A DNA stretch of 64,000 nucleotides, taken from positions 3,171,932 to 3,235,931 of the forward strand of contig CP046179.1 in assembly GCA_014075275.1 (NCBI GenBank), read 5' to 3'. Below, in pieces: positions 7,967 to 17,294 of this stretch. The translations under genes and the position numbers were made by a program. The stretch comes from Boseongicola sp. Lineage in GTDB: Bacteria > Pseudomonadota > Alphaproteobacteria > Rhodobacterales > Rhodobacteraceae. Every line of letters begins with the position of its first letter. The stretch's first letter is position 1. The notes below the pieces were generated by a model that saw nothing but the letters and a program-made list of their open reading frames with translations, was not told the DNA's origin and did not search any database.

Positions 7967-9244
7967 ATGGACCACTTTATCTATCAGAACGGCGCGCTAT
8001 ATGCCGAGGACGTTGCCATCGCCGATATCGCAGCAGCGGTCGGAACGCCGTTTTATGTGTATTCGACGGCAACTCTGACCCGGCATTACAAGCTGTTTGA
8101 CGAAGCTCTCGCCGGCACGGACCATTTGGTTTGCTATGCGATGAAGGCCAACTCAAATCAGGCGGTGTTACGCTTGATGGCCTCGCTTGGGGCAGGTGTG
8201 GATGTGGTTTCCGGCGGGGAATACCTGCGCGCAAAGGCGGCCGGGTTTGCGGGCGACAGGATCGTATTCTCTGGTGTTGGCAAGACACGCGATGAAATGC
8301 GTTTGGCTCTGGAAGGCGGCATCCGCCAGTTCAACGTCGAAAGCGAGCCTGAAATGGTGGCGCTGTCGGATGTGGCAGAAGGCCTTGGCGTGGTCGCGCC
8401 GATCACCGTGCGTGTGAACCCCGATGTGGATGCAAAAACCCACGAGAAGATTTCGACCGGCAAGTCCGAGAACAAGTTCGGCATACCAATTGCAAGGGCA
8501 CGCGAAGTTTATGCGGCCGCGGCCAAATTGCCTGGTCTCGAGGTTATCGGCATCGACGTGCATATCGGTAGCCAGTTGACGGATCTGGAGCCATATCGCC
8601 TTGCCTATCAGAAGGTTGCGGAACTGACCGAAGTTTTGCGCTCGGATGGGCACAATATACGTCGGTTGGACCTTGGGGGCGGCCTTGGCATCCCATATGA
8701 GCGATCAAATACTGCTCCGCCATTGCCAATGGAGTATGGTGCGATGGTCCGTGAAACTGTTGGCCACCTTGATTGCGAGATCGAAATTGAGCCGGGCCGC
8801 CTGATTGCCGGGAATGCCGGGTTGATGGTCAGCGAAGTCATCTACGTCAAATCGGGCGAAGGGCGCGAATTTCTGATCCTGGATGCAGCGATGAATGATC
8901 TGGTGCGTCCGGCTATGTATGCAGCCTATCACGATATATTGCCAGTTATCGAGCCTGCGCCGGGGGCCGAACAAAGGCCCTATGATATCGTTGGGCCGGT
9001 TTGCGAATCCGGGGATATATTTACCAAGAACCGGCCCATGCCGCCGGTTGATGCTGGCGATCTTGTCGCCTTTCGTTCGGCCGGGGCATACGGCGCGGTC
9101 ATGGCATCAGAATACAATACCCGCCCCCTGATCCCCGAAGTTCTTGTGCATGGGCATCAATTCGCCGTCATTCGGGCCCGTCCCACCTTTGACGACATCA
9201 TAAATCGAGATACCATTCCAGAATGGCTCGAGGGGTCGGATTAA
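7967..9244 (+). CDS. lysA: Diaminopimelate decarboxylase
   Basis: This 425-aa PLP enzyme catalyses the last step of lysine synthesis, meso-diaminopimelate to L-lysine. It has an alanine-racemase-like TIM barrel with the PLP lysine in CYAMKANSN (Lys60). The HIGSQ motif and the glycine-rich phosphate loop (LDLGGGLGIPY) follow, and the C-terminal beta domain carries the catalytic PVCESGD motif. The short lipoprotein gene often found before lysA is not evident in the 103-bp gap. Confidence 0.96.
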   Translation: MDHFIYQNGALYAEDVAIADIAAAVGTPFYVYSTATLTRHYKLFDEALAGTDHLVCYAMKANSNQAVLRLMASLGAGVDVVSGGEYLRAKAAGFAGDRIVFSGVGKTRDEMRLALEGGIRQFNVESEPEMVALSDVAEGLGVVAPITVRVNPDVDAKTHEKISTGKSENKFGIPIARAREVYAAAAKLPGLEVIGIDVHIGSQLTDLEPYRLAYQKVAELTEVLRSDGHNIRRLDLGGGLGIPYERSNTAPPLPMEYGAMVRETVGHLDCEIEIEPGRLIAGNAGLMVSEVIYVKSGEGREFLILDAAMNDLVRPAMYAAYHDILPVIEPAPGAEQRPYDIVGPVCESGDIFTKNRPMPPVDAGDLVAFRSAGAYGAVMASEYNTRPLIPEVLVHGHQFAVIRARPTFDDIINRDTIPEWLEGSD

Positions 9245-9271
9245 CCCGACTTCGGCCCTATATGTTTGCGT

Positions 9272-11821
9272 ATGACTTATCCGCGCGATCTTCCTGAGAA
9301 TGCAGCAAAGCGGCTTTCCTGGCCGCTGAGGTGGACATTTGTCGGTATGGTCTCCGAGCGTTTCGTCCGCGCGTTCTGGCCGCTTTGGGCTATCTTGCTG
9401 ACATCACTGGCATTTTTGATGCTCGGATTGCACGAAGCTCTGCCGCTTGAGGCGGTCTGGGGTATTGGTGTTCTGGTGGTTCTGGGTGCATTGGCGGCGT
9501 TTGCTTTTGGCGTGCGACGCCTTACGTGGCCGTCGCGGACAGAGGCCCTGGCGCGTTTGGACGCGACTTTGCCGGGAAATCCGATTGCGGCTATTTCAGA
9601 TACTCAGGCCATCGGCAGCGGTGATCCGGCGTCTGAACAGGTCTGGAACGCGCATCTGGAACGAATGATGGCGCGGACCGGGGCAGCCAAAGCAGTGTCA
9701 CCGGATCTGCAACTTTCCAGTCGTGATCCCTATGCGCTGCGATATGCGGCGCTTTTGATGTTTACGGTTGCACTGTTGTTCGGTTCATTCCTGCGGGTTG
9801 CGACAGTTGCTGAATTGACGCCGGGGAACACCTCGCTTGCGGCTGGGCCCAGCTGGGAAGGGTGGGTGGAGCCGCCGCTTTATACCGGCCAACCAAGCCT
9901 CTACCTGAATGATATCGACCGCGAAGCGTTTGCGGTTCCGGTCGGCAGCAGGGTCACGCTTCGGTTCTATGGCGCAGTCGGCGCCCTTGCACTGAACGAA
10001 ACCGTCTCGGGGCGCACCGAGGACATACCACCTGCGACGGATACCGTTCAGACATTCGAGGTTGCCGAAAGCGGAGAGGTTTCGGTCGACGGTCCGGGCG
10101 GTCAGTCCTGGGCGATTTCAGCAACAGAAGATCAGCCGCCGACAATCGAATTCGAAGCCCCAATAGAACAGGGCGAAGCTGGCCGAATGGAGGCAGCTTT
10201 TGCGGCATCCGACGATTATGGCGTTGTCGCGGGGCAGATGGAGATCACTCTAGATCTGCCTGAAGTGGTGCGCGCCTATGGACTGTTGTCAGAACCGGAA
10301 GACCGTCCGGCGCTGGTTCTGGATATTCCGATGACGATTTCTGGGGATCGCGCAAATTTCAGCGAAATAATTGTCGAGGATTTCAGTGAGCACCCCTGGG
10401 CCAATCTGCCGGTGCGGGCATCGCTGACTGCAGAGGATGCAGCAGGGCAAATCGGGTTGTCGGCACCGCAGTTTGCGACCCTGCCGGGGCGACGGTTCTT
10501 CGATCCGCTGGCCAAATCGATCATCGAGCAACGGCGTGATCTTTTGTGGAATCGCGCCAATGCCAAGAGAACATCCCAGATACTCAGGGCGGTCTCGTTC
10601 AATCCTGATGGAATTTTCCGGTCCGAAACGGTCTATCTGAAGTTACGTTTCCTCGTCCGACGTCTTGAAGCTCGCGTGGCGCTTAGGCGCATGGATGATG
10701 CAGCGGTCGAGGAATTTTCCGACGTGCTGTGGAGCATTGCACTGGAGATTGAAGAAGGTGATTTGGGCGACGCGCTGGAACGGCTTCGGCGGGCTCAGGA
10801 TCGGCTGAGCGAGGCAATTGAAAACGGTGCGACCGAGGACGAAATTGCCGAGCTAATGCAGGAGTTGCGCGAGGCGATGCAGGATTACATGCGCCAGTTA
10901 GCCGAGCAGCAAAGTGGTGAGAACCAGCAAACGGCTGAAAATCAGGGCGACATGCAAGAGATGACCGGCGACCAATTGCAGGACATGCTGGATCGATTGC
11001 AAGAGCTGATGGAACAAGGCCGCATGGCCGAGGCCGAGCAATTGCTGAACCAATTGCGCCAGATGATGGAGAACATGCAAATCACCCAGGGCCAGCAGAA
11101 CGGTCAAAGTCAGGGTGAACAGGCGATGGAAGGGCTGGCCGAAACATTGCGGCAGCAACAGGGACTTTCCGATGAGGCCTTCCGTGATCTGCAGGAACAG
11201 TTCAATCCCAACGGTCAGCAAGGCCAGCAGGGGCAAACGCCCGGACAACAGCAGGGCGAAGGTCAACAGCCCGGTCAGGGGCAAGGCCAGCAAGGTCAGG
11301 GCCAGGGCAGCGGTGGCAACCAACAGGGGCTTGCGGATCGTCAACAAGCGCTGCGTCAAGAATTGGACCGTCAGCGTGGTAGTCTGCCCGGCGCAGGTTC
11401 CGCCGAAGGGGACGCCGCGCGCGATGCTCTGGGTCGGGCTGGCGAAGCTATGGAAGATGCCGAAGATGCCTTGCGCGACGAGAATTTCGCCGACGCATTA
11501 GACAGTCAATCAAAGGCCATGGAGGCGCTGCGGGACGGCATGCGTGATCTGGCCGAACAAATGGCGCAGCAACAGCAAAACCAACAGGGCGGTCAGCAGG
11601 GCCAGGCCGCTGGTCGCAATGACCCATTGGGCGGGCGCGATCCCTTGGGTCGCGAGGCCGGCGAATACGGCCGTATCGGCACAGACGAGCAATTGTTGCA
11701 GGGCGACGATGTTTATCGCCGGGCGCGCGAATTGCTGGATGAAATTCGTCGGCGGTCTGGCGAACAGGAACGCCCGTCCGAAGAGCTGGACTATCTGAAA
11801 CGTCTTCTTGACAGGTTCTAA
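9272..11821 (+). CDS. TIGR02302 / DUF4175 membrane protein with Gln/Gly-rich tail
   Basis: This large protein of 849 aa is of the TIGR02302 family, found in alphaproteobacteria and often placed next to lysA. Two or three hydrophobic segments lie in the first 190 residues (about 28-75 and 155-175). A periplasmic beta-rich part follows, then a long helical region beginning near RRDLLWNRANAKRTSQILRA. The section from about residue 550 to 790 is strongly biased to Gln, Gly and Glu, including a low-complexity core of GQQGQ-type repeats. The function is unknown. A TTG at 9266 is in frame just before the ATG; neither has a strong ribosome-binding site. Confidence 0.85.
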   Translation: MTYPRDLPENAAKRLSWPLRWTFVGMVSERFVRAFWPLWAILLTSLAFLMLGLHEALPLEAVWGIGVLVVLGALAAFAFGVRRLTWPSRTEALARLDATLPGNPIAAISDTQAIGSGDPASEQVWNAHLERMMARTGAAKAVSPDLQLSSRDPYALRYAALLMFTVALLFGSFLRVATVAELTPGNTSLAAGPSWEGWVEPPLYTGQPSLYLNDIDREAFAVPVGSRVTLRFYGAVGALALNETVSGRTEDIPPATDTVQTFEVAESGEVSVDGPGGQSWAISATEDQPPTIEFEAPIEQGEAGRMEAAFAASDDYGVVAGQMEITLDLPEVVRAYGLLSEPEDRPALVLDIPMTISGDRANFSEIIVEDFSEHPWANLPVRASLTAEDAAGQIGLSAPQFATLPGRRFFDPLAKSIIEQRRDLLWNRANAKRTSQILRAVSFNPDGIFRSETVYLKLRFLVRRLEARVALRRMDDAAVEEFSDVLWSIALEIEEGDLGDALERLRRAQDRLSEAIENGATEDEIAELMQELREAMQDYMRQLAEQQSGENQQTAENQGDMQEMTGDQLQDMLDRLQELMEQGRMAEAEQLLNQLRQMMENMQITQGQQNGQSQGEQAMEGLAETLRQQQGLSDEAFRDLQEQFNPNGQQGQQGQTPGQQQGEGQQPGQGQGQQGQGQGSGGNQQGLADRQQALRQELDRQRGSLPGAGSAEGDAARDALGRAGEAMEDAEDALRDENFADALDSQSKAMEALRDGMRDLAEQMAQQQQNQQGGQQGQAAGRNDPLGGRDPLGREAGEYGRIGTDEQLLQGDDVYRRARELLDEIRRRSGEQERPSEELDYLKRLLDRF

Positions 11822-11830
11822 CCCAGCGGC

Positions 11831-11906
11831 GCGAAACGTTCGTTTCGCACGACATGCCCGATCTGGGGCTCTGCCCCAGGCCCCGGAGTATTTTCGCCAA
11901 AAAGAA
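11831..11906 (+). repeat. Intergenic hairpin + GAGTATTTT element, copy 3
   Basis: A perfect 8-bp hairpin (GCGAAACG TT CGTTTCGC, 11831-11848) is followed by CTGGGGCTCTGCCCCAG (11863-11879) and CCCCGGAGTATTTTCGCC. It lies immediately downstream of the DUF4175 gene, in its orientation, and is likely to act as its terminator. Confidence 0.7.
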
Positions 11907-12023
11907 TTAAAACGCGGCAGGTTTCAGCCGTCGGCGGCAGATTGCCGAAAGTGCTGTCTTTTTTGCGTGACGAGAATTGGCTAGTCTGACGTCAGAGCAG
12001 TTTAATAGATTTCGGATTGTGTC

Positions 12024-13280
12024 ATGCGCGGAATATTGGCCGCAGTGTTTGTGACTTTTTTGGTCGGTGGTGCCCATGCAGGACCGATTGTGGGTGGAAG
12101 TGTGACACCGAGCATGCCGAAACAAGGGGACACAATGGTGGTTGTTGAGGCGAGTGTTTCAAACCAGGCGTTTCAAAGTTGGGTCGAAAAGTTTCAACGC
12201 CGCGCGCGCGGTATGGGTATACGCGCGACTGTGTTGACTGAGGCATTCCAAGGCGTTCGGTACAATGCGGATGTCGTTCGCAAAGACCGAAATCAATCCG
12301 AATTCACCAAGCAGATATGGGATTATCTTGATACTGCTGTGTCGTCGACGCGGGTTCGAAACGGCAAGCGTGCGATGTCGAAACATATCCGCACATTGAA
12401 GGCTATTGAGGCGCAATATGGCGTCGAAGCCGAAGTTGTTGCAGCCGTCTGGGGGCTGGAAAGTGCATATGGCACGTTTCGCGGCAAGGAAAATGTGATC
12501 GAGGCCTTGGCGACGCTGGCATTTGATGGCCGTCGCGGTCGGTTCTTTGAACGTCAATTGATTGCGGCCCTGCGCATCTTGCAGTCTGGCGATGTGGCTC
12601 CGCGTAAGATGACAGGGTCTTGGGCTGGCGCCATGGGGCATACCCAGTTCATTCCGACCTCGTATCAGAGCTTTGCCCAGGATCATGACGGAGACGGGCG
12701 GCGCGACATCTGGTCGGATGATCCCGGCGATGCTCTGGCGTCGACTGCACATTACCTGAAGCAGCACGGATGGACCAAGGACCAGCCCTGGGGTGTTGAG
12801 GTGACTGTACCCAAGGGGTTTGACTATGCGCAAGCCGGTGTAAGGATCAAAAAATCACCTGCACAGTGGGCGCGTTTGGGCGTGCGGGATGTCAAGGGCG
12901 GCAAGGTGGCCAACCATGGCCGCGCCTCGATCCTGCTGCCGGCGGGCGCGCGTGGTGCGGCCTTTATGATCTTCGACAATTTTCACGTAATCGAGCGCTA
13001 TAATACCGCCGATGCCTATGTGATCGGGGTCGGGCATCTGAGCGACCGGTTGGTGGGTGGCCCCAAACTGAAGTCGGGCTGGCCGCGCGATGATCGCAAT
13101 CCGGCGTTCCGGGAAAAGCAGGAAATGCAGCGGCTTTTGACGTCTCGCGGGTTTACGACGTCTGGTGTCGATGGGATCATTGGCCCCAACACCATCTCTG
13201 CAATCCGTCGGTTTCAGACATCGGTCGGGATGGTGCCTGATGGTTATGCGAGTTTCGAAATTCTGAAGCGTTTGCGCTAG
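12024..13280 (+). CDS. Lytic murein transglycosylase, MltB family, with peptidoglycan-binding domain
   Basis: This 418-aa exported enzyme cleaves the MurNAc-GlcNAc bond to form 1,6-anhydro ends. A signal peptide of about 19 residues ends at GGAHA. The SLT_2 catalytic domain holds the Glu146 motif (VWGLESAYGTF) and the GAMGHTQFIPTSYQSFA and DHDGDGRRDIW blocks typical of the TIGR02283 MltB-like group. A PG_binding_1 repeat follows at about residues 352-415 (TSRGFTTSGVDGIIGPNTISA). No lipobox Cys is seen, so it is probably periplasmic and soluble. The stop codon overlaps that of the next, convergent gene by 4 bp. Confidence 0.93.
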   Translation: MRGILAAVFVTFLVGGAHAGPIVGGSVTPSMPKQGDTMVVVEASVSNQAFQSWVEKFQRRARGMGIRATVLTEAFQGVRYNADVVRKDRNQSEFTKQIWDYLDTAVSSTRVRNGKRAMSKHIRTLKAIEAQYGVEAEVVAAVWGLESAYGTFRGKENVIEALATLAFDGRRGRFFERQLIAALRILQSGDVAPRKMTGSWAGAMGHTQFIPTSYQSFAQDHDGDGRRDIWSDDPGDALASTAHYLKQHGWTKDQPWGVEVTVPKGFDYAQAGVRIKKSPAQWARLGVRDVKGGKVANHGRASILLPAGARGAAFMIFDNFHVIERYNTADAYVIGVGHLSDRLVGGPKLKSGWPRDDRNPAFREKQEMQRLLTSRGFTTSGVDGIIGPNTISAIRRFQTSVGMVPDGYASFEILKRLR

Positions 13281-13882
13281 GCGCTCGAGAGCTGTCGGGC
13301 TCGCCCCAACAGGATGGCGGTGATGAAGACCGTGTAGAGTGTGAACAGATACATGGGATAGGCCAGAAGGATCAGATCAAAGGTTCCAACAGCCAGCATT
13401 GCGCAGATCGCGGCGACAAAAGACACCACCCAGGTCACCAGAGTTTCGCTTCCCGGATCGCCATAGGATTTGATGGCTGTCAACACACCGCCCAGGAGGC
13501 TGACAGAGATCGTGATGGTCAACGCATAGGCTGCGGTTTCGGTGAAATACCACAGGATCAATCCAATCGCAGCAGCGACAAGAACGAAGTAGTCCGTGCG
13601 GTTCAAATACGCCCCCAACCCTTTTCGAATGGACAAAAAGAAAACAATGATCGTGCCGCCAACCTGCACGCCAGCAAACCAAAGCGATGATGTGGCGCCC
13701 TCATACACTTGCGAAAAAAAGGCCACAGAGCCAAGCACCGACCAGATCAGCCAGGATGCGCGTTGCGGCTGGGTGCGTCCGGCCACGGTGTCGATGATAT
13801 AGGGAATATAGGCGTAGGTGCTCAAGACCCCTGACAAAACGCCGAATATTATGGTCGGCGTCAGCCAGTCTTGAATGTTCAT
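13277..13882 (-). CDS. Seven-helix PQ-loop-like membrane protein
   Basis: The product is 201 aa, almost entirely hydrophobic, with about seven predicted transmembrane segments. The segment after helix 1 (STYAYIPYIIDTVAGRTQPQ, then RASWLIWSVL) carries the P-Y-I...T-x-P-Q-R-x-S-W pattern of PQ-loop/SWEET-type transporters. I cannot assign a substrate. A second, weaker 'AIKSYGDPGSETLVTW' segment could be the matching half. It is convergent with the transglycosylase gene, sharing 4 bp. Confidence 0.65.
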   Translation of the reverse strand: MNIQDWLTPTIIFGVLSGVLSTYAYIPYIIDTVAGRTQPQRASWLIWSVLGSVAFFSQVYEGATSSLWFAGVQVGGTIIVFFLSIRKGLGAYLNRTDYFVLVAAAIGLILWYFTETAAYALTITISVSLLGGVLTAIKSYGDPGSETLVTWVVSFVAAICAMLAVGTFDLILLAYPMYLFTLYTVFITAILLGRARQLSSA

Positions 13883-13966
13883 TCAGTATTGTCCGCCTCC
13901 CGGCGGGATATTCATTGGCTCAGAAAAATGCCCGGGCCATCATTCGCTTACGCTGACACAAAAAAC

Positions 13967-15742
13967 TCAAAGAGGCCAGACAATTAGGATGGTCGGGACG
14001 GCAACTGCGATCACCAGAATCTCCAGCGGCAGGCCCATGCGCCAATAGTCCCCGAAACGGTATCCGCCGGGGCCCAGAATGATCGTGTTGTTCTTGTGCC
14101 CAATGGGCGTGAGAAATGCGCAAGAGGCCGCGACTGCCACGGTCATCAACCACGCATCCGGGTTGGTGCCGGTTGCGGTGGCCATTCCAATGGCAATGGG
14201 GGCTGCGATCAATGTGGTGGCGACGTTATTCAGGAAATCCGAAAGCGTCATGGTCACGATCATCAGCAAAAGTAAGGACACCCAGGGCGGCATCCCATCT
14301 GTGACCGACAGAATTTGACCGGCGATCAACTCGGCGCCGCCAGATTGCTCAAACGCCTCGGCCAGGGGAATTAGGCTGGCCAGCAAAACTATCACTTTCC
14401 ATTCGATAGACTCGTAAACCTCTCGTCCTGATACCAACCCGACACCGACAAATCCGATCACCGCTGCCGACAAAGCTACGGGCAAAGACACCCACCCCAA
14501 GACCGCGACGACAATCGCGGCCAGGAACATGCCGATGGACAGACCTGCTTTGGAGCGTTGCACAACCTGGGTTTCCCGCCCGTCTAGCGGCAGCACGCCA
14601 AGCCAGGACGCAGCAGCGGTCACCCGTTCCGGCGAGCCCAACAGCAGCAACACGTCACCGGGTTTTATCGGCAGCAGGCGTACGCGCTCGCGGAACCTTT
14701 TGCCGTTCCGCGATACGCCCAGCAAAGTCACCGAGTGGCGGTACAAAAGCTGCAAGCCGCGCGACGTTCGTCCGGCAATCCGTGCGCCTTCGGGCACGAT
14801 CGCTTCTGTCAGAGTAAGACCTCCGGATGTCACGCCACCGGAATGTTTCTCGGAACCTGAAAACTCCAGATCGCCCTGACCCATAAAAGCCTCGATGGAT
14901 TTAGGCTCGCCCTCGACAACCACAAAATCGCTGGGCCGAATGTCCTGCCGGGCTGCAAAACCAGGAAGGCGCTTGCCGCGCCGCACAAGGCCCAGGATGT
15001 GGACGTCGTGCTCATCGGCCAGGGGATAAAGGCTGGCAACAGTTTTGCCTTCTTCCAGGGCCTTCTCCCCCACTCTTAATTCGGCAATATATCGGCCTTT
15101 AGCAAACTCGCCTTCTTGTTCCAGCGCGCCTTCCCGTGCAGGCAGAAATCGCCATCCGATCAACGATACAAAGGCAATGCCGGTAATGGCCACGACCAGA
15201 CCAACAGGCGCGAAATCGAACATGCCAAAGGGCGTGCCCAGAACGTCCTGGCGATACTCGGCGATGACGATGTTGGGTGGCGTGCCGATCAGGGTGATCA
15301 TGCCGCCCAGAATGATCGCAAACGACAAGGGCATCAGGGTCTTGCTGACCGCCCGTTTGGCCTTTGTCGCGGTTTCAACGTCCAATGGCATCAACAAGGC
15401 CAGTGCGGCTACGTTGTTAATCACCGCCGAAAGCCCGGCTCCGACAACCGCCATCACCGCAATGTGCAGTGGCAGCGGGCGCTCGGCGTCCAATAATCGT
15501 GATGCCAGCTTTTCGATTGCCCCCGAGCCGACCAGCCCGCGCGATACGATCAGGACCAGCGCGATTATGGCAACAGCCGAATGTCCGAACCCCGAGAATA
15601 CCCGGTCTTTTGGCACCAACCCCAAGGTTGCCGCGAGAACCAGCGCGCCAAACGCTACAAGGTCATACCGAATGCGCCCCCAGACAAGCAGCGCAAACAA
15701 CACTGCGAAAATGCCGAAAATCAAATTCTGGTCACTGGGCAT
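13967..15742 (-). CDS. SLC13/DASS-type permease with two RCK_C (TrkA-C) domains
   Basis: The product is 591 aa. Membrane segments at both ends flank two cytoplasmic RCK_C domains (about residues 215-300 and 305-390, with the ending 'GDVLLLLGSPERV'). The permease signatures are the TLIGTPPNIVI loop, the NNVAALALLMP loop, and a second-half copy (LNNVATTLIAAPIAIG, FLTPIGHKNNTIILGPGGY). Members move dicarboxylates, sulfate or related anions with Na+; the substrate here is not predictable. The gene stands alone, with its promoter in the 90-bp gap before tag. Confidence 0.87.
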   Translation of the reverse strand: MPSDQNLIFGIFAVLFALLVWGRIRYDLVAFGALVLAATLGLVPKDRVFSGFGHSAVAIIALVLIVSRGLVGSGAIEKLASRLLDAERPLPLHIAVMAVVGAGLSAVINNVAALALLMPLDVETATKAKRAVSKTLMPLSFAIILGGMITLIGTPPNIVIAEYRQDVLGTPFGMFDFAPVGLVVAITGIAFVSLIGWRFLPAREGALEQEGEFAKGRYIAELRVGEKALEEGKTVASLYPLADEHDVHILGLVRRGKRLPGFAARQDIRPSDFVVVEGEPKSIEAFMGQGDLEFSGSEKHSGGVTSGGLTLTEAIVPEGARIAGRTSRGLQLLYRHSVTLLGVSRNGKRFRERVRLLPIKPGDVLLLLGSPERVTAAASWLGVLPLDGRETQVVQRSKAGLSIGMFLAAIVVAVLGWVSLPVALSAAVIGFVGVGLVSGREVYESIEWKVIVLLASLIPLAEAFEQSGGAELIAGQILSVTDGMPPWVSLLLLMIVTMTLSDFLNNVATTLIAAPIAIGMATATGTNPDAWLMTVAVAASCAFLTPIGHKNNTIILGPGGYRFGDYWRMGLPLEILVIAVAVPTILIVWPL

Positions 15743-15832
15743 GGGTACTCACCTTTGCTCAATGAATAGTCGGAACAAATGCGAATGGCAAAATGGGATA
15801 TTTTATTAGGTGGGCCGGTGTTGCACCCTAAC

Positions 15833-16405
15833 TCAAGCGCCCCAGCGCCAGCACCCCTTATGATGGTCGTTCACCACACCAACCGCCTGCAAATAGGCAT
15901 AAATAATGGTCGTTCCCACAAATGACATGCCGCGCTTTTTCAGGTCTTTTGAAATAGCATCCGACAAGGGCGTAGACGCAGGAATATCGGCAGCGCTGGG
16001 CCAGTTTCCGACCAGAGTTTCGCCATCCACATGCCCCCACAGCCAGTCTGAAAATGACCCGAACTCTTCCTGCATCGCCATGAAAACCTGCGCGTTCTTG
16101 CGTGCTGCCGGTACTTTCTGGCGGTGTCGCACAATAGCAGGGTTGGTCAGTGCCTCGGCCAATTCATCGTCGTTCATCGAAGCAACACGGCCAATATCAA
16201 AACCGTGGTAAACCTCGCGATATCCCTCGCGCTTTTTCAGGATGGTTTCCCACGACAAGCCCGCGTGCGCGCCCTCTAGTATCAGCATTTCGAACAACAT
16301 CTGATCGTCATGCACGGGCACCCCCCACTCGGTATCGTGGTAGTGCGCATAAAGCTCGGTGTGGGAGCCAAAGCAGCGGGTCTTGTCGTCAATCGGATCA
16401 GCCAT
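15833..16405 (-). CDS. tag: DNA-3-methyladenine glycosylase I
   Basis: The product is 190 aa. It removes 3-methyladenine from alkylated DNA. The N-terminus RCFGSHTELYAHYHDTEWGVP carries the conserved zinc Cys and the YHDTEWG motif. ILEGAHAGLSWETILKKREGYR is the core signature, and the C-terminal NDHHKGC supplies the remaining zinc ligands. It is divergent from the GST pair across a 142-bp region that holds a perfect 9-bp inverted repeat. Confidence 0.95.
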   Translation of the reverse strand: MADPIDDKTRCFGSHTELYAHYHDTEWGVPVHDDQMLFEMLILEGAHAGLSWETILKKREGYREVYHGFDIGRVASMNDDELAEALTNPAIVRHRQKVPAARKNAQVFMAMQEEFGSFSDWLWGHVDGETLVGNWPSAADIPASTPLSDAISKDLKKRGMSFVGTTIIYAYLQAVGVVNDHHKGCWRWGA

Positions 16406-16446
16406 GCACCAACCCTAACGCGCTGCACCTACCACGTCACGCACCC

Positions 16447-16469
16447 CAACTGACAAGTCATGTCAGTTG
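16447..16469. promoter_or_regulatory. Perfect 9-bp inverted repeat in the tag/GST divergent promoter region
   Basis: CAACTGACA, five bases (AGTCA), then TGTCAGTTG. The centre is about 90 bp from the ATG of the PcpC-like gene and 52 bp from that of tag. It has the size and symmetry of a dimeric repressor or activator site. No regulator gene is adjacent. Confidence 0.5.
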
Positions 16470-16547
16470 CAGCATTGTGCGCTGACACACCGTCACCGCG
16501 CGACTTTGCCGGTATCGTGCGTTTGCAATTCGGCCTACCGTGCCAAA

Positions 16548-17285
16548 ATGACCGATATCACCCTCTACGACCACAAAAGCTCGATCTGTTCGCAGATGGC
16601 CCGGCTGGCGCTGTGCGAAAAAGGCTTGAGTTTCACACGCCGCCAAATCGACATCATGGATACGAACGAACAGTTCGAACCCTGGTATATGGCCCTTAAC
16701 CCCAAGGCCGTGGTGCCGACTCTGCAAATGGGTAACGAGGTGGTGACTGACACAATCCGCATCGTTCACCGTTTGCAGCAAATGGACGGCCCCGATCTGT
16801 CAGGGGATGCAACCATGGCCAGCTGGCTGAAGGACATCATGGCGCTGCACTATGGCGTGTTGATGTACCGAAAGCGACTGGAAGCGGATGGCACCGCGCC
16901 GCAGATTGTCGCCCGCGGCACGTTCCTGACTGAACTCGCAGCCAAACGACCTGATGCGGCCGAAACACTTGCCACCCGCATCGAAGGCAACAAGCGGTTT
17001 CAGGACCTGCTGCGCGATCCCGAAGGCGTCCAAACCCACCTCGACGCCACTCGCGATCTTATAGACCGCATGGCATCATCTCTTGTCGATCAACCTTATC
17101 TTGCCGGCGATACCCATTCCCTTGCCGATTGTTTTGCGACCGCCGCCATTGCCCGTTTCACCATCCATGGACTTCAGGGCTGGTGGGCCGATACTGCGCT
17201 TGAAGACTACTACGCGCGCATGAAACAGCGTCCCAGTTTTCAGGCTGCCCAGGTTGTCGATACCGGCACCGAACGCGACCTGTAG
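16548..17285 (+). CDS. GST-fold protein resembling tetrachlorohydroquinone dehalogenase (PcpC-like)
   Basis: The product is 245 aa with a GST N-terminal thioredoxin fold. It begins MTDITLYDHKSSICSQMARL and continues with NPKAVVPTL, a layout matching what I recall of Sphingobium PcpC: a Ser-x-Cys-Ser active site at residues 12-15 with Cys14, a YM/VRLN-KAVVPTL cis-Pro loop, and a C-terminal helical domain ending near YARMKQRPSF. In PcpC this cysteine forms the glutathione mixed disulfide during reductive dehalogenation. Activity here is inference. The start at 16548 is chosen because it places the fold at residue 3. The next gene follows after 9 bp and is also GST-like, so they are one operon. 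Confidence 0.75.
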   Translation: MTDITLYDHKSSICSQMARLALCEKGLSFTRRQIDIMDTNEQFEPWYMALNPKAVVPTLQMGNEVVTDTIRIVHRLQQMDGPDLSGDATMASWLKDIMALHYGVLMYRKRLEADGTAPQIVARGTFLTELAAKRPDAAETLATRIEGNKRFQDLLRDPEGVQTHLDATRDLIDRMASSLVDQPYLAGDTHSLADCFATAAIARFTIHGLQGWWADTALEDYYARMKQRPSFQAAQVVDTGTERDL

Positions 17286-17294
17286 GAGCCACCA

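Noticed and set aside
10898-11359. Leu-rich 153-codon minus-strand frame
   Set aside because: It arises from the CAG/CTG-rich low-complexity region of the DUF4175 gene read backwards.
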